From Pseudisothecium myosuroides (taxonomy: Eukaryota; Streptophyta; Bryopsida; Hypnales; Lembophyllaceae): a stretch of 64,000 bases of DNA. The notes beneath the pieces were generated by a model. That model saw only the letters and a list, made by a program, of their open reading frames with translations. It did no database searches and had not been told where the DNA came from. Below, in pieces: positions 24,040-36,347 of the stretch. The stretch lies in NCBI GenBank assembly GCA_951799445.1, contig OX637293.1, positions 4,464,001-4,528,000 on the forward strand, read 5' to 3'. Position numbers and translations under genes: made by a program. The stretch's first letter is position 1, and each line of letters begins with the position of its first letter.

Positions 24040-24299
24040 ACTTCTCTCAATTGCCTCAAATTTGAACATGACAATGGTGGGGACAATGGTCGATGACAAT
24101 GAGTATATAAGTGCCTACGGACAAGACGAGGTTGCTTCAACTTAATAACCAACCAAACATATTCCTGGTGCACTTCTCTCAATTGCCTCAAATTTTGAAT
24201 ATGACAATGGTGGAGACAATGGTTGACAACAATGAGTATATAAGTGCCTATAGACAAGACAAGGTTGCTTCAACTTAAAACCAACCAAATGTATACCCG
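24040..24299. repeat. Tandem duplication, ~130-bp unit, 2 copies
   Basis: Both units begin CACTTCTCTCAATTGCCTCA and run through GACAATGGTGG, AATGAGTATATAAGTGCCTA and AGGTTGCTTCAACTTA to an ACCAACCAAA end. They differ at scattered positions only. Confidence 0.85.
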
Positions 24300-24659
24300 G
24301 CATATCTTGGCCCGATGTCCCAAGGACAGTTGGGGTTCCGCCTCCAGCCTAGGAGAGAAATTTTTTGAACCCCCGCGTCCGCCGCAAGTCTGCCTGACCC
24401 AACTATAAAAAAAACTCCGCCCTCCCTCCGGCAATTCATGTAAACCGCCACTTGGGCAATGGATGGCCTCCCCGCACGAAGTTGCCAAAACGTAGTGGTG
24501 GCCATACGTTGCACTCCGCAGTGAGTGGTAGTGGGCAAAAAGTGCCATATACTTTTGAGTGCGGTGGCCACCACCATCTCAATGCCAAGAAGGTATATGT
24601 TTTTTGTAAAAAATTTATGGCTACCACCATCCCAATGCCGAGAGGGTCTATGCTTTTGT

Positions 24660-26880
24660 AAAATTTATATAGCCAAAGTTTTAACTTGTGTTTAGGGTAT
24701 CACACCTAATTGTAACACCTATGTAAATGTGATACTCTCAAATGTTGTCAGATGCAATAATGTGGCCTTGGTACCTCAAATTTAACAGTTCAAGTAAGCA
24801 TGTCACATGTCAATGACTTTAAGTATGTTTCATCTCAAGAAGTAGTTTTTATACCTCCACAAATGGCCCTTCAATACTAATTTCAACATATGAAGTAAAT
24901 TTTTAAAAATAGCATAAACAGAATTATAAATTACATAAGAAAATTACAAATGGCCCTTCAATACTAGTGTCAACATATGAAGTAAGGAAAAAAAAATAGC
25001 ATACAAACATGCTTCTATATGTAGAGGTTGGAGTTTTTATTGATGGCTTTGCAGTCTACACCAAAGAGCAAGAGAGACCAAGAGACTACACATTGACAAA
25101 AGTTACATATGACAAGAAGTTTTGATAAGAATTTTTTCAAAAAGCAAGCTTGTGCTATGACAAGGTCCAAGTCATCATACTAAATTCAAACATATACGGA
25201 GTATAATATTTTTTTGATTCCTAACTCCAAAATAGGGCGGGGGTAAGCAAGACAAAGTACACAATTTCTTTTCACTTTAATGATATTAAAAAAGTACCTC
25301 AGAAATTGAAACTTAAACATTTATAATATAAAAGAGCAAAAAATACCAACTTTTTTTTTACAATGTTATTAACAATATCAACATATTTCCAATTCCAAAC
25401 TTCTTAGTACATTTTGAGATTTACACAATTTTTTTTGTGGAATTAATAAATTTTTATCAAAACTAAAACTATAAGACATGAAACTTATAAAACTGTAGAA
25501 CACAAAAAAAGAATTTTTTTTTCTTCCTAATATTTTAGTAGATTTAAAAAGCTACTTTTTATTTTTTTTGTAATTTTTAAAGTCAAATATAGTAGGGTGT
25601 TTGCGCGCTACAAATGCACCATTTTTTGGTCACAATGCATTGATGATCGAGCATAAAAATTCAATACTTTAGATATTCACCTTTAGTTGGTCTAAGGAAA
25701 CCAAATTTGGAGTGGGCTATAGTTTTTTGCACAAGTTATGCACCTGAAGTACCAACATTCATAAAAAAACACCTTAAGTCCAATTTTCAAATACCAACAA
25801 GAATTTTCAAGGTTTCCACTTTAGTACATCAATGTGTTGTGACCAAACAATCGGTATACAATAACATGCAAACATGCATTACACTAAAAGCACCTCATGT
25901 AATTACTATTTTCTATTGTATTGGATTTTAATGAAACATGAATTTATGAAGAATATAAATAACAAACAAAAACAATCAAAATCTAAAAACTTATTCAACT
26001 TATAATGTGAAAATGCATGCTTAAATGTTGACAATAGAGTATTTTTTTTATGTGTGCTTTATTTTGCTTGCACTTGGTCAAAAATAAATCAAAATATAGT
26101 GTATTTCGGTAACTTCTAGCCTGGCTTGTTCATTTCAATTTTGACCATCAAAAATGGAATTCACACCTAATAGGATGGCAAATGAAGAGTGACTGAATCC
26201 AAATTCTATTCTTCACAAGCAAATAAGATGTATTGTACTGTACAAAACGGCTACAAGGACTAGCTCAAAAAATTAATTCCAATTATATTCATTTTTACTA
26301 GGAAGAGTTATTTAGTTACCCCACCATAGCTTAGCAAATGGAAAAAGGACTCCTCGCTTCGTGCTCGGGAGCCAAAACAACCCACATTGTGGCTCTGGCC
26401 ACTTTTTTCAAACACTCGGTGCACCATATTTCCATTCGATATTCTCAGCTTGGTGTGGATGAGAAGATTTTTGACAAGGCTTGGAATTGAACAATTTTTA
26501 CATATGGGCGTGGTAGGGGAATAGTTGGAGACTTGGAGGGCAAATGGGCCAATTGGAGTTGGGAACGTACAGTTGGAAGGTGCAATAGTGGAGAGCGTTG
26601 GAAGGAACAATGGCCAATTGGAGTTCAGAGCCAGCTCAATGACTTTAATGAGTTGGACTAAATTGGAATATTGATATGCGCATGTCCCAGCTCATAATGT
26701 AGGGTTCCCACTCACTAGGAGCCAAATCAATAACCAAGCTACCACCATCATTTTCCATGGGGATTTGAACGCCCTACTCAATGGCGATGCTCTTATGAAG
26801 AAGCACCATGAATGTGCCAAATATAGCAAATGATATTGAATAGTAAATGGAGTGCATGTAGTGCAAAAATCTGATCAAAT
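24660..26880. other. AT-rich intergenic DNA, no gene recognised
   Basis: Only short ORFs are present. One near-repeat pair (AATGGCCCTTCAATACTA at about 24862 and 24950) is visible. An ACGGAGTATAAT motif near 25196 resembles a Stowaway end, but no partner end was found. Confidence 0.45.
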
Positions 26881-26885
26881 CTTCA

Positions 26886-28200
26886 TTGTCGTCATTGGCA
26901 AACTTGCCAAAACCTCAAACCACACACTTCAATCTCCATGAGCAATCCTCAAAAACCAACAACAAAATCATAGACAACTCATGGTTAACTTTGTTTGCAA
27001 ACAAAATTGTTCATAGAGTCTACAATAGGAAGTTGTTGCTTAAAGAACAAGAGCTAGTGCGTCATAAATCCCAGTAATCAAGAGCCAGGAACATAATACA
27101 AATGAACCCTCTGGAGTCATTTTCAGACCCACCAATACGGTATGCCATTCTATTTGTGCCACTAACATGTAACAATGAGTCAGTACATGGGAACGTAAAC
27201 AAGTTACAACTAATTTGTGGCACAAATAGACCCAGATTCCATTGACTTGACAAAGGACCGGTTAGATGCCTTGAAACATACATTACCAAGCATGATCGTA
27301 ATAAAAGTCTAAAAATAATGGCACAACAATTTCCTAACATTAGCAAATGGACATTAATCCTGATAAAGATAAAGACCTCTCTAATGAATTTTGGTCTAAC
27401 CTCGAAATAACAGACTCACTAAAAACAAGCTTATTAAAATTCCGCACTGGCAAATATATGGGAAGTGCTAGAAAACAACTATTTTTGGGCATGGAAAGAT
27501 TTCCATCCATCACATGCCCCATATGTAATTCCCATGACGTAGATACATGGCTTCATGTACTCCTAAAATGCAAGCAACACCATATTCACGCCCTCCGAGT
27601 CAAAGGACATAACAAAGCAATACGGGAACTGAGAAAGCTAATCCTCTCTATCAAAAACACTAGATACTATACTCTCATGATTGTAGGAACATTCAACAAC
27701 AACCCACAAGAAAATATAGTCCCCCTATGGCTGCTACCTTGCTCAAGTGAAAGATAGAGATGTCACTGCAATGCTAGATTCAAATCGGATATCCTCTGGG
27801 TTAAAGGATTCCCCTACCAAAACAATCCACCAACTAACCCAGATAACAATCTCACAATACAATTTATAGAATTCACATATTCTAATGATAGATTTTTGCA
27901 AATAACAATAGATAATAAAATTCAAAAATATCAACCACTAATAAATAGCATCATGGCCCAAGGGTGGAATGTAGACCCACTCATTGTGATTACAACAAGA
28001 GCTAGAAGAACAATACATATTCTTTCAATGAAAACCCTTGAAACCAAACTTAAATTACCCGAAACCGCTCTGAAACACACTTTTAAAACAATCAACACCA
28101 TTGCCATACTATACGTTGGATCAATCATCCTACATAAAAGAAAGATTAAAAACAACCAACCACTCCCAACAAAACAAGAAATTGTATAGAGAAAACACAA
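26886..28200 (+). pseudogene. Decayed LINE (non-LTR retrotransposon) 3' fragment
   Basis: Three consecutive open pieces look like the C-terminal part of a LINE reverse-transcriptase ORF, now in different frames. 26886-27077 gives a segment with NRKLLLKEQELVRHKS. 27347-27757 contains a zinc-knuckle-like CPICNSHDVDTWLHVLLKC, typical of the region after the reverse transcriptase. 27896-28189 ends near an A-rich tail (AAAACACAAAACAAAAG, 28191-28209). Frameshifts and stops separate the pieces. The polymerase domain itself is absent, so this is a 5'-truncated dead copy. Confidence 0.7.
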
Positions 28201-28337
28201 AACAAAAGGGGGGGAAGGGTAGTGATGAAGATCAGTATTTATTCATGTTAAACCGGATGTAAACACTTGTTTCAAGTAGGAAAGATGGGGCCGATTGGTT
28301 GGAACAACTTTCTTGCCTAATGATCACTCACTTGCAG

Positions 28338-28454
28338 CACCAAGTCATGTCTATCACACCATTGCTCAAATGGACCCGACGGGAATCGAACCCGGACCAC
28401 ATAATCATCACATTCAGTTCCTCTCCAACCAACCTCTCAATTCATGACTTGGTG
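28338..28454 (-). repeat. tRNA-like (SINE-type) remnant bounded by inverted repeats
   Basis: On the minus strand a box-B-like T-arm, CCGGGTTCGATTCCCG, is followed by a GGGTCCA acceptor-like end. TTGGTTGGAGAGG upstream could be a box A. A full cloverleaf cannot be drawn because the 5' acceptor strand is missing, so this is not an intact tRNA gene. The segment is bounded by CACCAAGTCATG (28338-28349) and its perfect inverse (28443-28454). Confidence 0.45.
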
Positions 28455-28728
28455 ACACCCCATCACTACACATTACACTTATAATCCATATCCAACCAGC
28501 TACTTTAATCTTAGTTACTTTTAACTGGTTACTTGTAATTTAAGTGTATATTCTCGGAAGGGAAGAGTAATTTTGCATCAATGGCCCTTGATCCGGTGGA
28601 CATTGACTCATTGTCATGACAAACAGACACTTTATTCATGCCGGCCTTCTTCAAAGACTGGAGTTTCTATCTATCTGGCACAAATAGAACAGCTGACTTA
28701 AAATTTCAAAGGAGTTTCACAGAGTAGA

Positions 28729-28935
28729 AAGTACTAACAGTTCTTCACGTTGAGTTGTCCCAAAACTGAAAAAGACATCTCTTCAAAAGAAACGGCACCT
28801 GAAGTGATGCACAGACATCAACCCATCAGGAGCGAATCTGACTTCCACGACCCTGAAATTCTATAACAAGGTCATGGACACCTCATGCTTCACTTGGTTT
28901 AATAGACTAAGAAGTTGTTCACAAGTTGGCTGCCT
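28729..28935 (-). repeat. Inverted copy of the capping-enzyme 3' flank
   Basis: About 205 bp is closely similar, in reverse orientation, to 15341-15545; for example GTTGTCCCAAAACTGAAAAA and GACTTCCACGACCCTGAAAT are shared. A few indels and substitutions separate the copies. Confidence 0.85.
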
Positions 28936-29313
28936 GTGTATCATAATCTACTAATTGCATTCTGAAAGGCTTTGAGAAATGGGCTTCCAAATGTCGCTGG
29001 GGCTCTGCCTCTGGTCTGCTGAACCCTAAACCCTAACTTACTGTTTCCCCTTTCAATGAAATTGTCCATGTGTTACAAAACTGAAAAGAAACTCCGGGCT
29101 TAAAAAGAAAAAGAAAAATAACTGAAAAGAAAAAAAAGAAATGGGCTTCTGGATCCAGATCTTCATTGTCTGCATTTCTGCAGAGGTTTGTTTTTCATTC
29201 AAAGATGGTAAGTTTTCTGTACAGATGCAATTTCAATATTGACATGGCGATTGGGAAATTTGTAAGTATGCTCAATTGATTGTTCACTTGGATTTTGCCC
29301 TTGTATTTCTTAA

Positions 29314-29964
29314 CCCCTGAATGCAATGCCCACGGCCTTTTTTGAGCTTCTTGGAACCTGCATTAAATTGGACTGAAAGCCAACAATTTGGTAAGATTTA
29401 TCAATTTTTTTAAATTTTAACTGCACAAATTCAAACTAGACATGTTAGAGATCACATGGGAAAAGAAAACTTAGCAATATCACGTATGAATTGAACAAAT
29501 ATAATGCTTGATCATGAGGGTGTTAAAACTGTGAAACTAATTTAAAGTCTTTCAATCCTCTTTTCACTTGTCAAATCTAAAAAATTGGTCACCAAAAAAC
29601 ATGAGGTTAAAGGACAGAGGATGAATCACCCTAATCAATTTACAGCTTCTCAAAAGTATTCTACAATATTTTTAATGAATTTTTAATGTGATTTTTTGTT
29701 CAAGATCTAGTGTATTTGACGCTCATTTCCAAGAGCCCTCAACATTACAAAATCAAGATTTTTAATGGACACCATTCACTTGCACAAAAACTTGAATAGA
29801 AAATTCATAATAATTCATTTTCATAATCGGATTTTGGATGCTAAGACTAGACTTCAAAAGAATTTTTCAAAAAATTCAAACTACTAAAATAGTAACTTGG
29901 TTAGGTTTTATTTAACTTCAAAGTATTGTTGACACTAGAATTTGGTGCCTTGGGCATTTAGGAG
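29314..29964. mobile_element. TTAA-flanked piggyBac-like element, copy J
   Basis: The left end is TTAA/CCCCTGAATGC. The right end, inverted, is CTCCTAAATGCCCAAGGC, but the right flank has decayed to CTCA. The interior matches copy H at 56151-56787 (for example AATTCAAACTAGACATGTTA and CTTGGTTAGGTTTTATTTAA). About 651 bp, with no transposase. Confidence 0.65.
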
Positions 29965-30771
29965 CTCATCTTTCTGTCTGCTTCATCGTGGAAGTACAAG
30001 CCATATCTCCAGCACTGTGTGGACTTACTTTGTTATACTTGACAAAGTTGTGTTGATATCAATAAAATTGGGGTGGAAATTGTGGCCAGGAAGGTAGGCA
30101 TACCCAATTCCATCCTAAACTGCATCTGTACTCTATGAAGCCATATTCTATAGAGCCATCCTCTTTGTCACCCTTGTTCATTTTCTTTTTGTCAAAGACA
30201 GAATGAAATGTAGAAAACTTGGTGAACTATGGACATGGTGGACAATTAAGGTACTTTCAAACTCTCCAGCGATGTTTTTAGGCTTATTTAGTAGTAGTTT
30301 AGTAATTCTTACATGATCTCCATGGTAGTTAAGATTGAATTTTGCAATAAATAGAAAGTGATTTGAGGGGGTGGTTTTAGGATAAATTTTGGGTTGCTCA
30401 AAGAGTACTTTTGTGAATCATTAGTCAAATAGTGTTGATTATGGGATTTTATTAGATGCACATGACTCCTCTCTATGGATGGTTTTATTTTTTCAAATAC
30501 ATTCAATTATAAACAATAGTAATTATTGTAAGGAAAAATTGGAAAAATGAAAAAATATGTTTTCAATACTAAAAGAAACCCATGTTGATATTATGTTGGA
30601 CATTATTGTTGACAAAAAAAAACGGGTTGTGACCCTAATTGTGACATTGAATGTTGTGAACCTAAAATCTGTAACTTAAAACACGGCGGGTTTTTTATAA
30701 TGCAATTGTAATTTTCTACACTAGAATATGTCTTTGATTTGCATATTCTTTAGTATATTTATTTAACTTAA

Positions 30772-31694
30772 CCCCTAAAGTTCCATGACTATGTTTTCAC
30801 CGAAACACTCAAAAACTGCCATTTTTAGTACAAGTATCAAATTTTTGAAAAAAAAACTTTTTTGACACATGTAACCATATGATCTTATAGTAAACTAGTT
30901 TTAGAAGATGTGGAAAAAATTTCAGAATTTTCCACCATGCAGATTGGAAGATATTAGCATTTGAATTGGCAAAAATCCTTTTTTTTTCCTGCAAAAAACA
31001 GGGCAGCTGCACTTTTCAAGGTCACATTTGTATGAAAAAATGTCCAAAATGGTGGTGCTTCTTAGAATTATTTTTCCTAAACAAGTTGGCTACATGCTTA
31101 AAATTTTTCAAATCATTTGGAATTGTACAACATATACAAAAAAAATAGTAAATAGAAAGAAGTAGAGAATGATCCAAACTACTAAATTGTTAAGAATTTA
31201 ATTATGGAATTGAAAAATGTCAATCCAAATGGTTGTAATGTTGTAATAAACAACCTAAATCCTATGATTCTTTTTTTTTCAAAAAATATTAAAAATTGAG
31301 TTAAATAAACAACTTCAAAGTTTATTTCAAAGTAGAGAATCCGTAACTGCCCGCAAACTAAAAAAACTCATAACTTTTTACTCATTAGTCAAAATGGAAT
31401 GATTTAAAGCTTTCCACGTATATATAACTCTAGAAAACCAATTTCAAATTTTTATTTTTGAAAAAAGTGATTTTTTCAGATCTGCCCGGATTGCCCGCCC
31501 GGTGAAAAAAGTAACATATTAGGCCATAACTTTTGACTCCTATTTCAAAATGTCATGAAATTTAGTGCACATGAAAGATATTCCTCGTCCCCACCTTCTA
31601 TTAAAATTTCAGCTTAAAATATGAAAATATCTAGTCATACGTACCTGCCCAAAATTGCTATGTTGCTAAAAATAGCAGGCTGGTCCTTTAGGGG
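30772..31694. mobile_element. TTAA-flanked piggyBac-like element, copy A
   Basis: The 923-bp element starts CCCCTAAAGTTCC and ends (inverted) CCCCTAAAGGACC, with intact TTAA on both sides (30768-30771 and 31695-31698). The interior is shared with copies B, C, F, G and I. Short ORFs inside are not conserved and are not counted. Confidence 0.8.
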
Positions 31695-31871
31695 TTAAAT
31701 GGACGATACTAGGTGCATTCACGTTAACCTTAGAAGAACGTGGTTCTATCATTAGGTTATTTAGCCAAAAATTATCAATTCAAGGACAAAGAGGTGTATT
31801 CTTCATTTCTATAGTTTTTAGGAAAGTCATTCATTTAACACTTTTAGTCTTCCGTAGACTTTCAAGGATAG

Positions 31872-32785
31872 CCCGTAAAGTTCCTTGACTATATTTTCAT
31901 CAAAAGGACTCAAATTGACATTTCTAGTCGAAGTACCAAATTTTAGAAAAAAAAACATTTTTGGACACATATAACCGTAGGATCTGGTAGTATGCTGGTT
32001 TGAGAAGATGTGGGAAAAATTTCAGAAATTTCCACTGGGTGGATTGCAAGTAATTAGCGTTTGAAATGATAGAAATCCTTTCTTTGGCCTTGCAAAAAAC
32101 AATGCATTTGCACTTCACTAGGTCACATTTGTATGAAAAAATGTCAATGTTGTTGATGCTTTTTGGGATTTATTCTTCAAGGCACGTTGGCTACATGCTT
32201 AAAAAGTTTTAAATCATTTGGAATTGTACAACATAGAAGAAGAAAATAGTAAGTAGAAAGAAGTAAAGTGATTCAAAATACTAAATTGTTAAACATTTAG
32301 TTATGAACTTGAAAAATGCCAATTCCAATGGTTGTAATGTGGTAATAAAAAATCTACATTATAGGATTTCATTTTTTTCAAAAATATTAAAATTGAGTTA
32401 GAGAAAGGATTTCAAAATTTATTTTTAGAATAGAGAATCTATAATAGCCCGCAAACTAAAATTCCTCATAACTTTGATCTCATTAAATCAAAACAAAATG
32501 ATTCAAAGAATTCCACATATATATAAATCTAGAAAAACAATTTCAAATTTTTGTTTTTGAAAAAAGTTTTTTTTATCGGCTAAGATTGCTCGTGCTAGAA
32601 GAAAACTACATTTCATGCAAAAAAAATTTAACCATGTAGTCAAAAGTTATGAAATTTTTTGGACCTTAAAGAAAAACCTTGTCCCCATGTTCTGAGAAAA
32701 TTTAAGAAAAAATAAAAAATTCCATTCATAATGAGCTGCCCAAAATTGCTATGTTGTCCAAAAATATAGTTTGGTCCTTTAGATG
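31872..32785. mobile_element. piggyBac-like element, copy B (decayed ends)
   Basis: This 914-bp copy has the same interior and orientation as A and lies 177 bp downstream of it. Its ends have decayed to CCCGTAAAG and (inverted) CATCTAAAGGACC, and the flanks to ATAG and TCAA. Confidence 0.7.
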
Positions 32786-32789
32786 TCAA

Positions 32790-35200
32790 TACTTGTCCAA
32801 TGTTGCAAGGAGCTACAACAAGAACATGTTACAATGGCAATAGGTATGAGAAACCTAAATTTTAGAGGATAACTAAGCAATGACTATATTGTAATTGACT
32901 ATCGAGGTCGGCACAAAATAATTCTAAAATTGGATGTTATTTTTTTGGAAATTTATCTTGCAAACAAAATATTGTTTTGTATAGGGGAAAAAATATTGCA
33001 AAATATTGATAGAATATTTCTAATTTTTGAAAGATTAAATCATTATTTGACAAAACAATATTGATGCCAATAGCCGGGTGTGATATTTGAGTTCACCACA
33101 AAGCATCAAATAATTGTCTAATAATCAAGTTGTTTCTTTTTTGTGTTGTACACTAAAAAGTTGCATGCAACTCTATTCATTAGAAAAGCAAAGATGTATC
33201 ATCAACAATTGTATTTAAAAGCATCAATGATCAATTACTTGTTGGAAACTCATTCTAAAAGCATGATAGGGGTCCCATTAAGAAATGGTGATGACTTTGA
33301 TTTACAGTATCAATTCCAAATAATGTGGCAATTTTGGTCGCAATCCATTCAAGATAGGGTAGCATCTCATGTTTTAAATGGAGTAAGACTTGCACGTTAA
33401 TCTCATAACATGTCATCTCATAATCATAAACATCTACCGTCTCATTCAACATCAATTTGAGCAAATAGTCCTATTTTTCAATTGTGGAAGTATCTCAGGC
33501 ACTCTTCAAAATTCCATTCCCACTAGATGCATTAAACACTCCCAATTAGCCACAAATGGATAAAAGTAATAAGGATCATTGGTCAATTGTATATCACATT
33601 CATTATTGGCATGAGAGACTAATATGTACATTACAAGCCTCCAAAGCTTTGTGAATGATATTGCCTTTGTGCAAAACAAACATTGATGAGGCAATGAACT
33701 ACATCAATGGCTTGGTTAAATTGGTGAAATACATGGTAATAGGTATTTTCACCATATCTGTTTCCAATGCTCTAGGTAATTGCAACAAGAAGAGGTTGAG
33801 GTAACTGTGGAGATATGAAATGTTTGAATTTCCGTTTTAGTTGAGTGAAAGTTCAATGGTGCCATAAGTGAAGGTCTAATTCAGCTCTCAAGTGTCAAAA
33901 TTGAATTTCCACGTCACACTTTCAAGGGCCTATGTCACTTCACACCATTCATAAGATGATATGTGGCACTTTTTAATAAAAATGATTTAATTTATGTCCA
34001 ATTTGACCTTCACATAGGATACTTTCTTTGTTACCAAAATCCATGGTTGCAAGAACTATTTGATTATTATTGCTATTGTTTTTAGTGTTTTGGTATTGAT
34101 GTTGTTCTTGGCCTTGCTGGCATTGTCCATATTCATACTCTTGAACTTATAGCAATTGCTTCTAATTGTGACCCCTTTTCTAAATCCGACCCTTGTAGAT
34201 TCTTGCCTAAAATGTATTCTCATTATTTATGAGGGTTTTAGGGTCGGTTTTAGAAACACCTATTTTCAACACTTTGAAAATTCACAGCCTGCTCATTTGG
34301 TGTCCAATAAATTCATGTGAAAAAAATTTAGATAATTTTTTGGATTTCTAACAAGATCCAACCAAAGATTAGGCAATTTAGGAATGGAAACAACGCTCAC
34401 TTGCTAATTTGGATGCATTCAACTGTGGTTACATTTAGGTGAGGTAGATGACCTCTATATGACAAACAAAGTATGTATTTATATGAAATTGAAAATGATT
34501 GGACTCAATGTCCTAGAACTGTGAAAAAATGAATGCCAAACAATGTCAAAGATACTCAAATCATCAAAAATTATGCCCTATAGTGTCATTTCAAGTAAAA
34601 ATGAATAAAAGAATGTTGTCAAAGTCATACATAATAGTAGGAGACATGGCAATTCGTACTAAGTCACCACTATAAAGAAATCGCTTCATCTCTTGGAAGT
34701 GGAATTAGGATGTTTTGAATTTCACTAACGGCTAATCAATTGCTTATGCTATGAAGTAATGCAAAAAGTGATGGTTCACTACCAATATTTTATGCTCAAT
34801 GGTTCCACACCATGATTGTAGTTGAATTTTAAATGGCCTCCGCAACTAATGGTTGAACTACTATAGACTCGACCCAATTGACCACCCACATCCCGATTGT
34901 GTGCATCTGAGACCATTCTTGCTTTTTGAATGTTAAATTTGGTAGAGACGATGTGCCTCATTAGTGACAATTCTCACTCTGAAAGTTGGCAAAATGTGAA
35001 ATGTGCAATTTGTTGAAATGTGTTGGTTGAACAAACTGATGAAATAATCTGTGGGTTTCAATGTGATTCTATGGAGGATACAGATTGAGCTGCTAAGATG
35101 CTGGAGAAGAATTTGGAGATTACGAGGCATGCATTGATTTGGGAGAATTCTAAGCTATGGCGTTGAAGAAGTTTCGATCCGGAAACAATGACACAGAGCA
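32790..35200. other. AT-rich intergenic DNA, no gene recognised
   Basis: Only ORFs under 90 codons are present and none is recognisable. I see no ordered repeat. Confidence 0.45.
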
Positions 35201-35205
35201 CAAAA

Positions 35206-35443
35206 TACTATAAGAAATCCGCGTTTTAGGTGACATTAGCTTAATTTTAGGAGATGGATTTTAGTGGACGTCCGAGAAAACAACTTATGTTTTTATGTCA
35301 ATAATAACGTCCAATGTGACATCTAGATGTCACATTGGACGTTATTATTGACATAAAAACATAAGTTGTTTTCTCGGACGTCCACTAAAATCCATCTCCT
35401 AAAATTAAGCTAATGTCACCTAAAACGCGGATTTCTTATAGTA
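35206..35443. repeat. Perfect 238-bp palindrome
   Basis: Two 119-bp arms are exact reverse complements, with no spacer and no mismatch in my comparison. The centre lies between 35324 and 35325 in GTGACATCTAGATGTCAC. The outer ends read TACTATAAGAAATCC and its inverse. Flanking AAA on both sides could be a 3-bp target duplication. The ends resemble CACTA-type MITE termini. A transcript would fold into a 119-bp hairpin. Confidence 0.93.
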
Positions 35444-35553
35444 AAAAGAGCAAAAAGAGCAAAAAGGTATAAATACTTGAGGCTTATTATTTCTGGAGAT
35501 ATTATAAGAATAAAGGTTCTAGACTCATTCCAAATTTCAAATTTCAGGAACTA

Positions 35554-35840
35554 GCAATTCCAAGGACCAACGCGATTCCAGGGACCAGCGGGATTCCAGT
35601 AACCAGAGCGATTCCAGGGACCAACGAGATTCCAGTAACCACAGCGATTCCAAGGACCAGCGGGATTCCAGTAACCACAGCGATTCCAGGGACCAAAGCG
35701 ATTCCAGAGACCAGCGTGATTCTAGGGACCAACGCGATTCTAGGAACCAGCGTGATTCCAAGGACTAGTGCGATTCCAGGGACCATCGCAATTTCAGGCG
35801 CCAGCATGATTCGAGAGGCGAGCACGATTCCAGAGGCGAC
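35554..35840. repeat. 18-bp minisatellite, about 16 units
   Basis: Units follow the pattern GCGATTCCAGGGACCAAC with scattered changes, for about 16 copies. Because 18 is a multiple of 3 and the unit lacks stops in several frames, long open frames arise on both strands as hexapeptide repeats (VPGIAL-like and ESRWSL-like on minus, AIPGTN-like on plus). There is no sign that any is a real gene. Confidence 0.9.
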
Positions 35841-36129
35841 ACTACCAAGATACCGAATGAAATTGAGTGTTTGGCCTCAACCCGGTTTATTAAAATGCCT
35901 GTAATCTATAACCATAGCATCTAATGGCCGCAAATACCTCCGCCGAATTCAACATTTGGAAATCAAACTATTTGAATAGTCCAATATACCCACTTGTCCG
36001 GGACATCCAGTGACTCTAAACCGCTCAATGTGACTATTGTTTGTCCGTTTTCTTTGAAGTGTCCAAAATGTTCGTCCATTTGTGACGTCCGGTGATCCTA
36101 AGTCACCCAATGTGACAACCATGTATCAA

Positions 36130-36311
36130 CACTACTAGAAAAATTGATGTCCATTTCAGCATAGATTTAGAATAGTTTTGCTAATAAAAAAGGTTGGTTA
36201 GGACGTCTTATTTCGGACACTTTTTAGCATAGTTCTATTGTATTGCCACGTAGGATGAATGTCCTCATGAATGTGCCACATCAATTAAGATCAACTTCCA
36301 CATCATCAAAA

Positions 36312-36347
<36 letters not shown>

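Noticed and set aside
28371..28405. Functional tRNA gene
   Set aside because: The T-arm is good, but the 5' acceptor strand and a proper anticodon arm are missing.
35537..35904. Repetitive proteins of 62-93 codons on both strands
   Set aside because: They are products of an 18-bp minisatellite that happens to lack stops.
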